Positions 28,001 to 36,164 of a DNA stretch of 44,475 nucleotides are shown piece after piece; position 1 is the stretch's first letter; every line of letters starts with the position of its first letter. The notes under the pieces are model-generated. The model had not been told where the DNA came from. It did no database searches and saw only the letters and a list, made by a program, of their open reading frames with translations. Made by a program: the position numbers and the translations under genes. The stretch is from Acidobacteriota bacterium (GTDB taxonomy: Bacteria; Acidobacteriota; Blastocatellia; RBC074), in NCBI GenBank assembly GCA_018268995.1, contig JAFDVL010000042.1, forward strand, positions 14,073-58,547. Reading direction: 5' to 3'.

Positions 28001-29431
28001 TCACGCCAGCAAATCTTTTACTACGACACCGCTGACATCCGTCAGACGGAAATCACGCCCGGCATAGCGATAGATAAATCGTTCGTGATCAAAGCCCAGC
28101 AAGTGCAAAATCGTGGCGTGCAAATCGTGAACGTGAATTTTCTTTTCTGCTGCGGCAAAACCGAATTCATCCGTCGAGCCGTGGACGTAGCCTTTTTTGA
28201 CGCCACCACCTGCCAGCCAAATCGAGAAACCGTGATTGTTATGATCGCGGCCCCAGGTGGATTTATCAGTCCCGCCAGAATCGCCCGTCAATTCGACCAC
28301 GGGCGTACGGCCAAATTCTCCGCCCCAGATCACCAGCGTATCGTCCAGCATTCCGCGTTGCTTCAAATCAGTCAGCAAGGCACCGATGGCCTGATCCGTT
28401 GCCTGTGCTAATTGTTGATGACTGGCGTGCAAATATTCGTGGCTATCCCACGGTTGATCTTTGCCCTGCCAGACCTGAACGAATCGCACGCCACGTTCGA
28501 GCAACCGCCGCGCCATCAGCAATTCGCGACCGTACAAGGTCGAACCATACAGCTGGCGAATGTGCTCCGGTTCCTGATTAACATCGAAAGCGTCAGTGGC
28601 TTCCATTTGCATCCGATAGGCCAATTCGTACGATTGAATTTGCGCTTCGATCAACTGATCTTCGGCCCGTTTTTGCTGATAGCGGCGATTGAGTTGCGCT
28701 AATAAATCCAGCTGTTGCCGCTGCTGTGAGCGCGAAGTATGCGTATTTTTGATGTACTCAATCAGCCGCTCAATTTCGTTTTCTTTGGTGTCAATGTAGG
28801 TGCCCTGATGCACAGATGGCAAAAACCCGGCAGTCCAATTTTGCGTCCCGCTCACCGGGTAGCCATACGGACAGAGCACAACAAAGCCAGGCAGGTTTTG
28901 ATTCTCTGTACCCAATCCATAAGTCAACCAGGAACCAAAGCTCGGACGCAGTTGACGCGGATCGCCGCAATTCATCAGCAACAAGGACGGTTCGTGATTC
29001 GGCAGATCGGTGTGCATCGAACGAATGACGCACAGATCATCCACATGCTTCGCCACGTTGGGATAGATTTCGCTGACTTCGGTTCCGCTTTGCCCGTGCT
29101 TTTGAAATTTGTACGGCGAGCCAAAACCAACGCCTGTTTTGCGCTCCGTTTTCAGATGAATCGGTAACGACTTTCCGTCATATTTCGTGAGCATCGGCTT
29201 CGGATCAAACGTATCCACCTGCGATGGCCCGCCATTCATAAACAAATGGATCACCCGTTTTACCTTGGGCGCAAAATGCGGTTGCTTAGGCGCAAGTGGA
29301 TTAACGCTTTGTGGAGAAGCGAGCGACCGTCCCCCAAGCAATGAAGTGAAAGCAAGCGCACCCAGACCGAAGCATGAACGTTCCAGTAATTCTCTACGGG
29401 TCAATAATCTATTCTGAATTTCATCTGTCAT
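28001..29431 (-). CDS. DUF1501 secreted protein
   Basis: A 476-residue DUF1501 protein (sulfatase/alkaline-phosphatase-like fold). Tat-type signal: LTRRELLERSCFGLGALAF. Family motifs: VIHLFMNGGPSQVDTFDPKP, NLPGFVVLCPYGYP, GVRFVQVWQGKDQPWDSH, LVIWGGEFGRTP, HGFSIWLAGGGVKKGYVHG. These proteins occur almost always beside PSCyt/DUF1553 proteins in Planctomycetes, Verrucomicrobia and Acidobacteria and are thought to act on complex polysaccharides outside the cytoplasm; activity is unproven. It begins 9 bases after the PSCyt stop, so it is the third gene of the DUF3500 - PSCyt - DUF1501 operon. Confidence 0.93.
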   Translation of the reverse strand: MTDEIQNRLLTRRELLERSCFGLGALAFTSLLGGRSLASPQSVNPLAPKQPHFAPKVKRVIHLFMNGGPSQVDTFDPKPMLTKYDGKSLPIHLKTERKTGVGFGSPYKFQKHGQSGTEVSEIYPNVAKHVDDLCVIRSMHTDLPNHEPSLLLMNCGDPRQLRPSFGSWLTYGLGTENQNLPGFVVLCPYGYPVSGTQNWTAGFLPSVHQGTYIDTKENEIERLIEYIKNTHTSRSQQRQQLDLLAQLNRRYQQKRAEDQLIEAQIQSYELAYRMQMEATDAFDVNQEPEHIRQLYGSTLYGRELLMARRLLERGVRFVQVWQGKDQPWDSHEYLHASHQQLAQATDQAIGALLTDLKQRGMLDDTLVIWGGEFGRTPVVELTGDSGGTDKSTWGRDHNNHGFSIWLAGGGVKKGYVHGSTDEFGFAAAEKKIHVHDLHATILHLLGFDHERFIYRYAGRDFRLTDVSGVVVKDLLA

Positions 29432-29440
29432 AACTATAGT

Positions 29441-32400
29441 TCAATCCAGGATCATAAACTCAGCCGCCGCAAATAGCGTCTGCACATACCGATCCCAGGC
29501 CGATAGATTGCCTGCGGAGGGTTGGCGGAAGTCGCGAACTGAATCCCAATCATCTGCCACACCATCCAACTGACGAATTGTCACCATCCATTTGAATTCG
29601 CCACCTGAAGTACCTTTGCCGGCTTCGGCGACAAAATCAATCGTGTCGCCGCGTCTGACCTCCAACGTAGCGAGATTGGTTTCGAGTTTGTTTTGCACGG
29701 TATCCCATTTGCCTGCGGTCCCAATGCGGTTGGAAACCACGCGTACATACGCACCTTTGCATTTGCGACAGGCATTTTCAAAGCGATGTTCAAGCACACC
29801 AGCGATTGAAATCCTGCCATCGAAAGGCGCGATCCAGCGACGAATCGCAGAGTTCGTCTTGTTGTCACCCAAGCCGCCGCCTTTGCTTGTCAAACTGGCC
29901 GTCGTCGCACGCGGATCACCAGGAATCGGCGAATTGCGCCACATCCCGTTGATGTAATAATCCAGCGACTTAAAGGTCGAAACGCGATCCGCTTTGTCGT
30001 CATATTCCCCTTCGCCATATTGCCAGGCGTCTTGTTTGGATGAAACCACGGAGAACACGGAGGGCACGGAGAAATCGTTAGGGATTAACGCGTTGCTCCT
30101 CGTTATGCGTGAGTTGTTTTTTGTGTTTGTCTTCTCCGTGCTCTCCGTGTTCTCCGTGGTTATAAACTCCGTGGTTATAAACTTCAGCCCCAAGGCAATT
30201 TCCTCTGCGCTGGGCATTCGGCCATAAATCAGTTGGTAGAGCTTTGTGATTCGCGTACGCGGATTTTTCTCGGCGGCGATTTCGCTTCGGTGCATCAGCG
30301 TTTTCGCCTGCTCAATCACGAAAGGGCTGTTGAGCATCATCAGGGCTTGTTGTGGCCCGGTGGTCAACGATCTGCCTATCGCATGCGCATTCGGGTCGGC
30401 AAAATCAAACACACGAAAATCATTCGGGACTAAGGCACGATCAATGAAGGAATAAATCGTCCGACGATACGTGTAAGGCCAGGCTTGCGCGCTGACAGGC
30501 AAGCCGAACATCGTGCGATCTAACTTACCGCTGGCAATCAACAACGAATCGCGCAGTTCTTCGATTTCCAAACGTCGCCGATCTATCCGCCAGAGCCATT
30601 TATTTTCGGGATCAAGATTATGTGCGGCTTCGTTGCTGGCGCTGCTTTGCTGATATGCACGCGTCAGCAGAATCATTCGGTGCAGGCTTTTCATTGACCA
30701 ATTGTTCGCGATGAACGCACGCGCCAAATAATCCAGCAGTTCAGGATGTGTCGGAGCATCGCCGCGTGTGCCGAAGTCGCTCGGCGTACGGACAAGTCCA
30801 TTCCCAAAATGTTGCTGCCAGATACGATTCACCATCACGCGTGCAGTCAGCGGATTGTCTTTGCTGGCGATGGCCTCGGCAAGTTCAAGGCGTCCGCTGC
30901 CCTTCGTAAACGGCTGGCGCTGATCCTCCGCAAGGATTTGCAAAAACTGCGGTCGTACCGATTCGCCTTTATTTTCAGGCTTTCCGCGCAAAAAGATATT
31001 GCCGGGTTTGGGTTCGGGCACATCTTCCAGACTTTGCGCGCGTGGCGGAGCGCCGCGATATGCCTGCGCCAAGACCAGGCTTGTCAATCTGGTACGACGA
31101 CCATTTTCGTTTTGCCCGTCCACCGAAACGCGGAATTGCTCGTAATCGCTGAACGGCATTTCTGTCGGTGCGTCGGTCGCACGCAATACCAGGCGCAACT
31201 GTTCTTCGGACGCATTTGCAAGCGGCTGCGGCTTGTCCTGCGCAGCCAGCAATTTGCCATACAAATCCGCTACCTCACGCATCGTTGCAGGCGTGGACTG
31301 AAAGGCTTGGGCAACCAATGGATTGATTTTGTCTTTTGTCAGCGAAGCGATCACCGACGGAGCTTTGCTCTTGAAGTCTTTTTCCGGCAGTGCAGCAAGC
31401 TGTTGCCAGAGCGTCCAGATTTCGCTGTTCCCTGCCTTCTGCAAGTAGTCGCGCCAACGTTTGAGCATATACACGTTGTAATCTTTGTCGCGTGCAAACT
31501 TCTGCAATTCCTCATCATTTTTGACCTCGCGCGCTTCATACACGCTGCGCAAACATTTGGCAATTTCCGGCTCCGTGCGATAAAGCGTCTTCAGTTCGGG
31601 ATAGCGTTTCTCACGCATCTTCGCGATTTCCGCTTCGATCTTCGCTTCTTCGACTTTCGTCTCGGCTTCCCACTTGGTCAGGTCGGCATTTTTCGGATCA
31701 AGCAACGGCAGGTCTTTCGGCTCACGGGAGTTATTAAAGATCGTGTAGAACGAATAATAATCTGCCGTTGGAATTGGGTCGAACTTGTGATTGTGGCAGC
31801 GCGCGCAACTTACGGTTAAGCCCAACACCCCGCGCGAAACTACGTCAATCTTGTCATCAATCCGTTCGTGGTAATTCGCATTCAGACCGCCGCGACTGAG
31901 GCTCAGAAATCCAAGCGCCGCCAAATTCCGTGAGTCATTCTTCGCCAACTTATCCGCCGCGATTTGTTGCAGCAGGAATTGATCGTACGGCAAATCTTCA
32001 TTGAGCGCGCGAATCACCCAATCGCGATAGGTATACGAATAGGGGAACCAGCCTTGCAAATTGCGTCCAGCATCCGTCATCCCAAGCGTGTCGGAATAAC
32101 GCGCCAAATCAAGCCAATGCCGCCCCCATCGTTCGCCGTAGGCCGACGAGGCGAGCAACCGATCAACAACTTTTGCGAATGAATCGGGCGAATGATCCGC
32201 CAGGAAGGCTGCCCCCTCTTCTGCTGTAGGCGGCAATCCGGTCAGGTCATAGGTCGCACGTCGCAACAACGTTCGTTTATCCGCAGGCGCATTAAAGCTC
32301 AACCCATTGGCTTCGAGTTTCGCCAGCAAAAAGGCATCAATCGGATTATTCGTTTTGCCTTTGACGATTGGAGTCACCGGATTGCTGACAGGTTGAAATG

Positions 32401-32923
32401 ACCAGAAGGCTTTGTGTTCCGGTTTGATCAGGTAAATATTTTTGGCTACCGTTGTTGCAGGCCAAACTGCACCATCTTTAATCCATTGTGATAACGCCGC
32501 GATCTCTTCGTCTTTGAGTTTCGCGCCGCCTTTCGGCATCTTCAGCTTCTCATCGCTGTGACTGACCGCTTTGATGAGCAAACTGTTTTCCGGCTGACCG
32601 GGAACGAGTGCCGCGCCGCGTCTGCCGCCTTTCAGCAATGCTTCTCGCGAGTCCACACGCAACCCACCTTTTGCGCCATCGGTGTGGCAATCGTAACAAG
32701 AGGTGGCCAGGATGGGGCGAACCTTCGCCTCAAAGAAGTCTGCTTTGGCATTGTCTTGTGAAGCACGAACAGACCCAAAGTCCACAACTAAAATCACGAG
32801 AACAAGAGCATGGAGTACAAGCTTCAGCTTGTTTTTTTGTGTACGGAACAATAAAGCCAAGCTGAAGCTTGTACTCCATGCTTTTCTTGCTTTTCTTGCG
32901 TGGCAATCTTTTCTTCTCTGCAT
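29441..32923 (-). CDS. PSCyt1/DUF1549/DUF1553 secreted c-type cytochrome-like protein
   Basis: An 1160-residue protein. Near residue 70-125 is a Planctomycete cytochrome C (PSCyt1) unit with CYDCH heme-binding motif, then DUF1549/PSCyt2 (NPIDAFLLAKLEANGLS, LRRATYDLTGLPPT, HWLDLARYSDT) and DUF1553/PSD1 (NPLTARVMVNRIWQQHFGNG, GDAPTHPELLDYLARAF, LMMLNSPFVIEQAKTLM). The C-terminal ~170 residues form a carbohydrate-binding-like beta domain. Two dispersed repeats lie in frame: element B at 32808-32881 encodes residues 15-39, giving part of the hydrophobic signal (KLKLVLHALVLVILVV), and element D at 30042-30165 encodes residues 920-961 (ITTENTESTEKT, FSVPSVFSVVSS). The reading frame remains open through both. 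Export and heme binding are inferred. Confidence 0.92.
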   Translation of the reverse strand: MQRRKDCHARKARKAWSTSFSLALLFRTQKNKLKLVLHALVLVILVVDFGSVRASQDNAKADFFEAKVRPILATSCYDCHTDGAKGGLRVDSREALLKGGRRGAALVPGQPENSLLIKAVSHSDEKLKMPKGGAKLKDEEIAALSQWIKDGAVWPATTVAKNIYLIKPEHKAFWSFQPVSNPVTPIVKGKTNNPIDAFLLAKLEANGLSFNAPADKRTLLRRATYDLTGLPPTAEEGAAFLADHSPDSFAKVVDRLLASSAYGERWGRHWLDLARYSDTLGMTDAGRNLQGWFPYSYTYRDWVIRALNEDLPYDQFLLQQIAADKLAKNDSRNLAALGFLSLSRGGLNANYHERIDDKIDVVSRGVLGLTVSCARCHNHKFDPIPTADYYSFYTIFNNSREPKDLPLLDPKNADLTKWEAETKVEEAKIEAEIAKMREKRYPELKTLYRTEPEIAKCLRSVYEAREVKNDEELQKFARDKDYNVYMLKRWRDYLQKAGNSEIWTLWQQLAALPEKDFKSKAPSVIASLTKDKINPLVAQAFQSTPATMREVADLYGKLLAAQDKPQPLANASEEQLRLVLRATDAPTEMPFSDYEQFRVSVDGQNENGRRTRLTSLVLAQAYRGAPPRAQSLEDVPEPKPGNIFLRGKPENKGESVRPQFLQILAEDQRQPFTKGSGRLELAEAIASKDNPLTARVMVNRIWQQHFGNGLVRTPSDFGTRGDAPTHPELLDYLARAFIANNWSMKSLHRMILLTRAYQQSSASNEAAHNLDPENKWLWRIDRRRLEIEELRDSLLIASGKLDRTMFGLPVSAQAWPYTYRRTIYSFIDRALVPNDFRVFDFADPNAHAIGRSLTTGPQQALMMLNSPFVIEQAKTLMHRSEIAAEKNPRTRITKLYQLIYGRMPSAEEIALGLKFITTEFITTENTESTEKTNTKNNSRITRSNALIPNDFSVPSVFSVVSSKQDAWQYGEGEYDDKADRVSTFKSLDYYINGMWRNSPIPGDPRATTASLTSKGGGLGDNKTNSAIRRWIAPFDGRISIAGVLEHRFENACRKCKGAYVRVVSNRIGTAGKWDTVQNKLETNLATLEVRRGDTIDFVAEAGKGTSGGEFKWMVTIRQLDGVADDWDSVRDFRQPSAGNLSAWDRYVQTLFAAAEFMILD
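30042..30165. repeat. Element D inside the PSCyt gene
   Basis: Imperfect inverted repeat: left arm from 30042 (GAAACCACGGAGAACACGG), right arm to 30165 (CTCCGTGTTCTCCGTGGTTA), followed by a partial repeat of CTCCGTGGTTATAAAC. It is translated in frame as TTENTESTEKT and VFSVVSS. Same theme as the intergenic copy at 23585-23709. Confidence 0.85.
32808..32881. repeat. Element B hairpin repeat, copy 2, in PSCyt signal region
   Basis: Perfect 24-base inverted repeat: left arm 32808-32831, right arm 32858-32881, with the GCATGGAGTACAAGCTTCAG core. Only 42 bases separate it from the PSCyt start codon, so it is translated as residues 15-39. Confidence 0.92.
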
Positions 32924-32930
32924 AATCTGA

Positions 32931-34121
32931 TCAATTCATTGCCGTGTGGGGATGCAAATCGTAATGTTGGCGCAACAGGTCTTTGCCGTAATCATTTCCA
33001 TTCGGAGTGCGAACAACAGTGTGGATATGCTGCCGCGTCGGAACGCGGGAACGCGACAACGCAACGGGAGTTTGATGATCGAATTCAATCAACAGCACAG
33101 GGCTGTGAATGCGATAGTAAAACACGCCGTTCGGATCATTGCTGCCAATCCAGGCAAAATATGTTTTGGATAGATTCTGACGGACTTCATCCATTTTGAC
33201 GCGGGCGTGCCCGGCATCCATATTTCCGACGTACTCCGAAATCACATCCAGCAGGAGCTTGATTTGATCGGCTTTCAATTGCGCGGCTGACAATCCGGCA
33301 TAATCCAGCACAACATTGTCTTTGTAGGCTTCGGTCAAATTGTAGTTCTTGGCTTTCTCGCGGTTGAGCGTGGCTTTGGCCTGTTGTTCCGGGCTGAGTG
33401 AGCTGAAAAACTTGAAGGCCTTGTCCTGCTCATCCTGCATAATCATCGTCCCGTTGAACTTGCCGGATTCGGCGCGAACAGGTTCCGACCCCATAAACGT
33501 TGGCGTCATCACAACCTGATCGCCCAACACAAAATAATTGATGATGCAGTGATGCCCGTCCAGTTGCCAGCCCCATGGTTCTTTGTCGGAAGGCGTGCCC
33601 ATCACCGTCACCCAGTACAACCATTCGCCGTATTCGTCGAAGTTATTCGTCAATTCGGCCAGCGTACCGTTCAGCTTCATGATGTCCTGCGTCTTCTGCA
33701 AACCTTTGGCGCTGAGGCTGGCGCGGAATAAATCAAATGCCAGTTTTCGCTGCGCTTCGGTCATTTCCTTGAAGCCGACGCCCTGACGTGGCGGGAAGTG
33801 GCGATTGTCCCATTTGCGCCATTCATCATCATTGACCGCATAAGTTGTCCGCTTGCGCTGATCGTCGTTCAGGCTTTTCAGAAAGGTTTCAGCGGCAACG
33901 CGGACAGGCTTGGTCGAAACTCCCGTCGAGCGAATTTTGAAAAGGCCCGGTACGACATTTCCATCGCTCGTAATGCCTTTGAATTTTTCTGCGAGGAATT
34001 TCCGCTGTTGTTCCTCAAACATTTGATTGCGATTGGTGGATTGTGTGTAGGCTGACCAGTACCGCGTTGCTACCACGATCAGCAAAGCACAATATAAAAC
34101 GGTTAGGAGATGCTTTTTCAT
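32931..34121 (-). CDS. Secreted DUF3500 protein
   Basis: A 396-residue exported protein of the DUF3500 family. N-terminal membrane/signal helix HLLTVLYCALLIVVATRYW. Family blocks: AAETFLKSLNDDQRKRTTYA, WRKWDNRHFPPRQGVGF, NFDEYGEWLYWVTVMGTP, GWQLDGHHCIINYFVLGDQV, TPTFMGSEPVRAE, RIHSPVLLIEFDHQTPVAL and HTVVRTPNGNDYGKDLLRQH. The DGHH and conserved His/Asp suggest a metal site, but the biochemical role of the family is unknown. It starts with GAGGA before the ATG and lies 7 bases ahead of the PSCyt gene, heading that operon. Confidence 0.92.
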   Translation of the reverse strand: MKKHLLTVLYCALLIVVATRYWSAYTQSTNRNQMFEEQQRKFLAEKFKGITSDGNVVPGLFKIRSTGVSTKPVRVAAETFLKSLNDDQRKRTTYAVNDDEWRKWDNRHFPPRQGVGFKEMTEAQRKLAFDLFRASLSAKGLQKTQDIMKLNGTLAELTNNFDEYGEWLYWVTVMGTPSDKEPWGWQLDGHHCIINYFVLGDQVVMTPTFMGSEPVRAESGKFNGTMIMQDEQDKAFKFFSSLSPEQQAKATLNREKAKNYNLTEAYKDNVVLDYAGLSAAQLKADQIKLLLDVISEYVGNMDAGHARVKMDEVRQNLSKTYFAWIGSNDPNGVFYYRIHSPVLLIEFDHQTPVALSRSRVPTRQHIHTVVRTPNGNDYGKDLLRQHYDLHPHTAMN

Positions 34122-34329
34122 GATGGTTCCTCACTATCAACCAGGTTGATGCCGCAAGTGAAAGTTGATGCTTTTGAAATCAAGAATGCTACCTTATCAT
34201 CCAGCGCCAGCAATGTTACGCCTGATTTTATGAGAGGAAAAGCCCATCTGGACTTCTCAAATGATTTCGTGTCCGGCTTTGAGGTTGCCAAAAACCTGAC
34301 TGAGGCGGGGACGAAGAAAGCGAACTTTT

Positions 34330-34442
34330 AGATCAGTTTTCAGTTGCGTGTATGGTTACCCGGTCGCTACCGCTCGCGGTACTGTACCCGGAGCGGTAGC
34401 GACGTGGGTGACGGCTCCATACACTGAATTGAAAACCGATCT
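34330..34442. repeat. Element A, complete copy
   Basis: A 113-base palindromic element. The outer ends AGATCAGTTTTCAG and the reverse complement of CTGAATTGAAAACCGATCT are imperfect inverted repeats; the centre has a perfect 13-base stem GTCGCTACCGCTC (34363-34375) / GAGCGGTAGCGAC (34391-34403). Partial copies occupy both window edges (1-30 and 44456-44475). MITE or REPIN-like, with no coding capacity. Confidence 0.88.
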
Positions 34443-34490
34443 AGGCAGGGGAATTATCCAGGATTTGACTACCTGAAGTCAGCCATGTAC

Positions 34491-34516
34491 GGCTCCCAAA
34501 CGTGATCGCGGGAGCC
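34491..34516. terminator. Hairpin after rhodanese gene
   Basis: GGCTCCC at 34491-34497 pairs with GGGAGCC at 34510-34516 (12-base loop), 32 bases past the rhodanese stop on the minus strand. No U tract; weak terminator candidate. Confidence 0.4.
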
Positions 34517-34548
34517 CTACATCGCCTTAAACTGGAGAGAGAAGCCGC

Positions 34549-35040
34549 TTAGTTCTTCATGAAGATTTCGCCGCCTGCTTCTTTATATCCCAGCAAGCCA
34601 TCGCGTAAGGCCCACACCTTTTCATAGCCTTTCTCTTTCAACTCCACAGCGGCAAGGGCAGCTGAATGTTCTCGAATACAAGTGCAATAAAAGATCAGAT
34701 TTTTATTTTTAGGCAGCGCCGCAAACTTGTTGTTGATGATGTCCTGCAAGGAAACATTGACCGCCCCCTTGATGTGCATTAAGTCAAAGCTCCCGCTATC
34801 ACGAACATCAATCAGCACCGCCTCTTTCGCGTTGATCTGCCGTAACGCCTCATTGGGACTGATACGAGGAATCAACTCATCTTTTGAGGGAGCGACAGAA
34901 GGTGTGGCTGCGACGACTGTGGGAGTGGGCGTCGGTTCAGCTTCACTCACCGCTGAGTGCGTCGTGATCGAACAAGCGCCGATTAATGATAATGAAAATA
35001 ACAGGGCAACGAGAAGCAACAATGTGTGTAAAGGTTTCAT
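34549..35040 (-). CDS. Rhodanese-domain lipoprotein
   Basis: A 163-residue lipoprotein: signal with lipobox LIGAC (C23), a Thr/Pro/Ala linker (35-52) and one rhodanese domain (58-160). Domain motifs: ISPNEALRQINAKEAVLIDV, RDSGSFDLMHIKGAVNV and the active loop IFYCTCIREHSA (C119 and C121; R123), then GYEKVWALRDGLLGYKEAGG. A single-domain rhodanese on the outer face of a membrane may transfer sulfane sulfur or sense thiols. C119 or C121 would be the persulfide site; the extra Cys is unusual. It is monocistronic and divergent from an SDR gene. Confidence 0.9.
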   Translation of the reverse strand: MKPLHTLLLLVALLFSLSLIGACSITTHSAVSEAEPTPTPTVVAATPSVAPSKDELIPRISPNEALRQINAKEAVLIDVRDSGSFDLMHIKGAVNVSLQDIINNKFAALPKNKNLIFYCTCIREHSAALAAVELKEKGYEKVWALRDGLLGYKEAGGEIFMKN

Positions 35041-35230
35041 GGGTACATCTTTCCTTTTTAGTAGTTTTATTCCAGTTCAGATTCTGATGTCTTGGCCATG
35101 AAATTTAGCAAAACCCTATGTACGCCGCAATGATATTTTTTCCGTGACCAGTCATCACGTGACTTGCGTTCCCCTTTGATGGCAAAATGCGCCGCAGCAA
35201 TCAATCCAAACCAACAACGAGGAAATACTC

Positions 35231-36052
35231 ATGACCACTTTGAAGGGAAAAACGCTTTTTATTACGGGTGCGAGTCGCGGCATCGGTCTGGCAATCGCTC
35301 TGCGCGCGGCACAGGATGGAGCAAACATCACCATTGCGGCCAAAACCACGGAACCACACCCCAAGCTACCGGGCACGATCTATACCGCAGCAGAAGAAAT
35401 TGAAAAAGCGGGGGGAAAAGCCTTGCCACTGGTGGTTGACATCCGTGATGAAGCCAATATTGCCACCGCCGTGGCACAAACCGTCGAAACGTTCGGTGGC
35501 ATTGACGTGCTGGTAAATAATGCCAGCGCCATCCATTTGTCAGGGACAGTAGCTACGCCCATGAAACGCTATGACCTGATGCATTCCATCAACACGCGCG
35601 GCACCTTCGCCTGCTCGCAAGCCTGCATCCCACATCTCAAAAACGCGAGCAATCCGCACATTCTCAATTTGTCGCCGCCGCTCAATATGGAAGCCAAGTG
35701 GTTCGCGCCGCACGTGGCCTACACGATGGCGAAATTTGGCATGAGCATGTGTGTTTTAGGAATGGCCGAAGAATTCAAACCAGAGGGCATCGCGGTGAAC
35801 GCACTGTGGCCGCGCACAGTCATTGCGACGGCAGCCGTACAAAACCTGTTGGGTGGCGATGAGGTCGTGAAACACAGCCGGACGCCTGAAATTATGGGCG
35901 ATGCCGCCTACGCGATCCTGACTAAGCCAAGCCGCGAGTTCACCGGTAATTTTTGTATTGATGAAGATTTCTTGCGAGGGGAAGGCGTAACGGATTTTGC
36001 CAAATATCAGCTCACACCTGGAGTGGAGTTATTACCCGACTTTTTTATTTAA
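35231..36052 (+). CDS. HSDL2-like short-chain dehydrogenase
   Basis: A 273-residue SDR. TGASRGIG at 12-19, NNASAIHLSGT, S148 in LNLSPPLN, and Y164/K168 in AYTMAKFGMSM. The PPLN and the AEEFKPEGIAVNALWPRT segments are typical of the HSDL2/SCP2-linked SDR group rather than of FabG. Ends with the group's TPGVELLPDFFI-like tail. HSDL2 relatives are NADP-dependent and linked to fatty-acid or sterol metabolism; the substrate is unknown. GAGGAAAT provides the SD. Downstream a B-type hairpin separates it from the convergent S9 peptidase. Confidence 0.92.
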   Translation: MTTLKGKTLFITGASRGIGLAIALRAAQDGANITIAAKTTEPHPKLPGTIYTAAEEIEKAGGKALPLVVDIRDEANIATAVAQTVETFGGIDVLVNNASAIHLSGTVATPMKRYDLMHSINTRGTFACSQACIPHLKNASNPHILNLSPPLNMEAKWFAPHVAYTMAKFGMSMCVLGMAEEFKPEGIAVNALWPRTVIATAAVQNLLGGDEVVKHSRTPEIMGDAAYAILTKPSREFTGNFCIDEDFLRGEGVTDFAKYQLTPGVELLPDFFI

Positions 36053-36070
36053 GCGCTGCGACGGGAAAAA

Positions 36071-36142
36071 GCATGGAGTACAAACTTTAGTTTGGCTTTT
36101 CACTGGTTCAGAAAAAACCAAGCTGAAGCTTGTACTCCATGC
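36071..36142. repeat. Element B hairpin repeat, copy 3
   Basis: Inverted repeat with left arm 36071-36097 (GCATGGAGTACAAACTTTAG) and right arm 36118-36142, three to four mismatches. It lies between convergent SDR and S9 peptidase genes, ends in CTCTTTT, and could serve as a bidirectional terminator. Confidence 0.85.
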
Positions 36143-36164
36143 TCTTTTACAAAGCGCGCCAGAC

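Larger units (their letters stand above)
34122..34548. other. Gene-free stretch with element A
   Basis: A 427-base gap between the DUF3500 start and the rhodanese stop. It contains a plus-strand open frame ending at 34331 (see VDAFEIKNATLSSSASN, no SD, no family seen), whose TAG stop is the first bases of element A at 34330-34442, and a hairpin past the rhodanese gene. I regard the short frame as probably non-coding or a truncated relic. Confidence 0.5.

Noticed and set aside
30746..31819. Plus-strand open frame of 357 codons inside the PSCyt gene
   Set aside because: It lies fully antisense to a well-conserved multi-domain protein, is rich in Arg/Phe/Cys without known motifs, and has no SD.
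34110..34331. Small plus-strand gene ending in element A
   Set aside because: No SD or family match, it overlaps the DUF3500 start on the other strand, and its stop lies in the repeat. It could be a relic at most.
24350..36142. CRISPR array from repeated hairpins
   Set aside because: Copies are kilobases apart, differ in sequence, are not regularly spaced and no cas gene is present.
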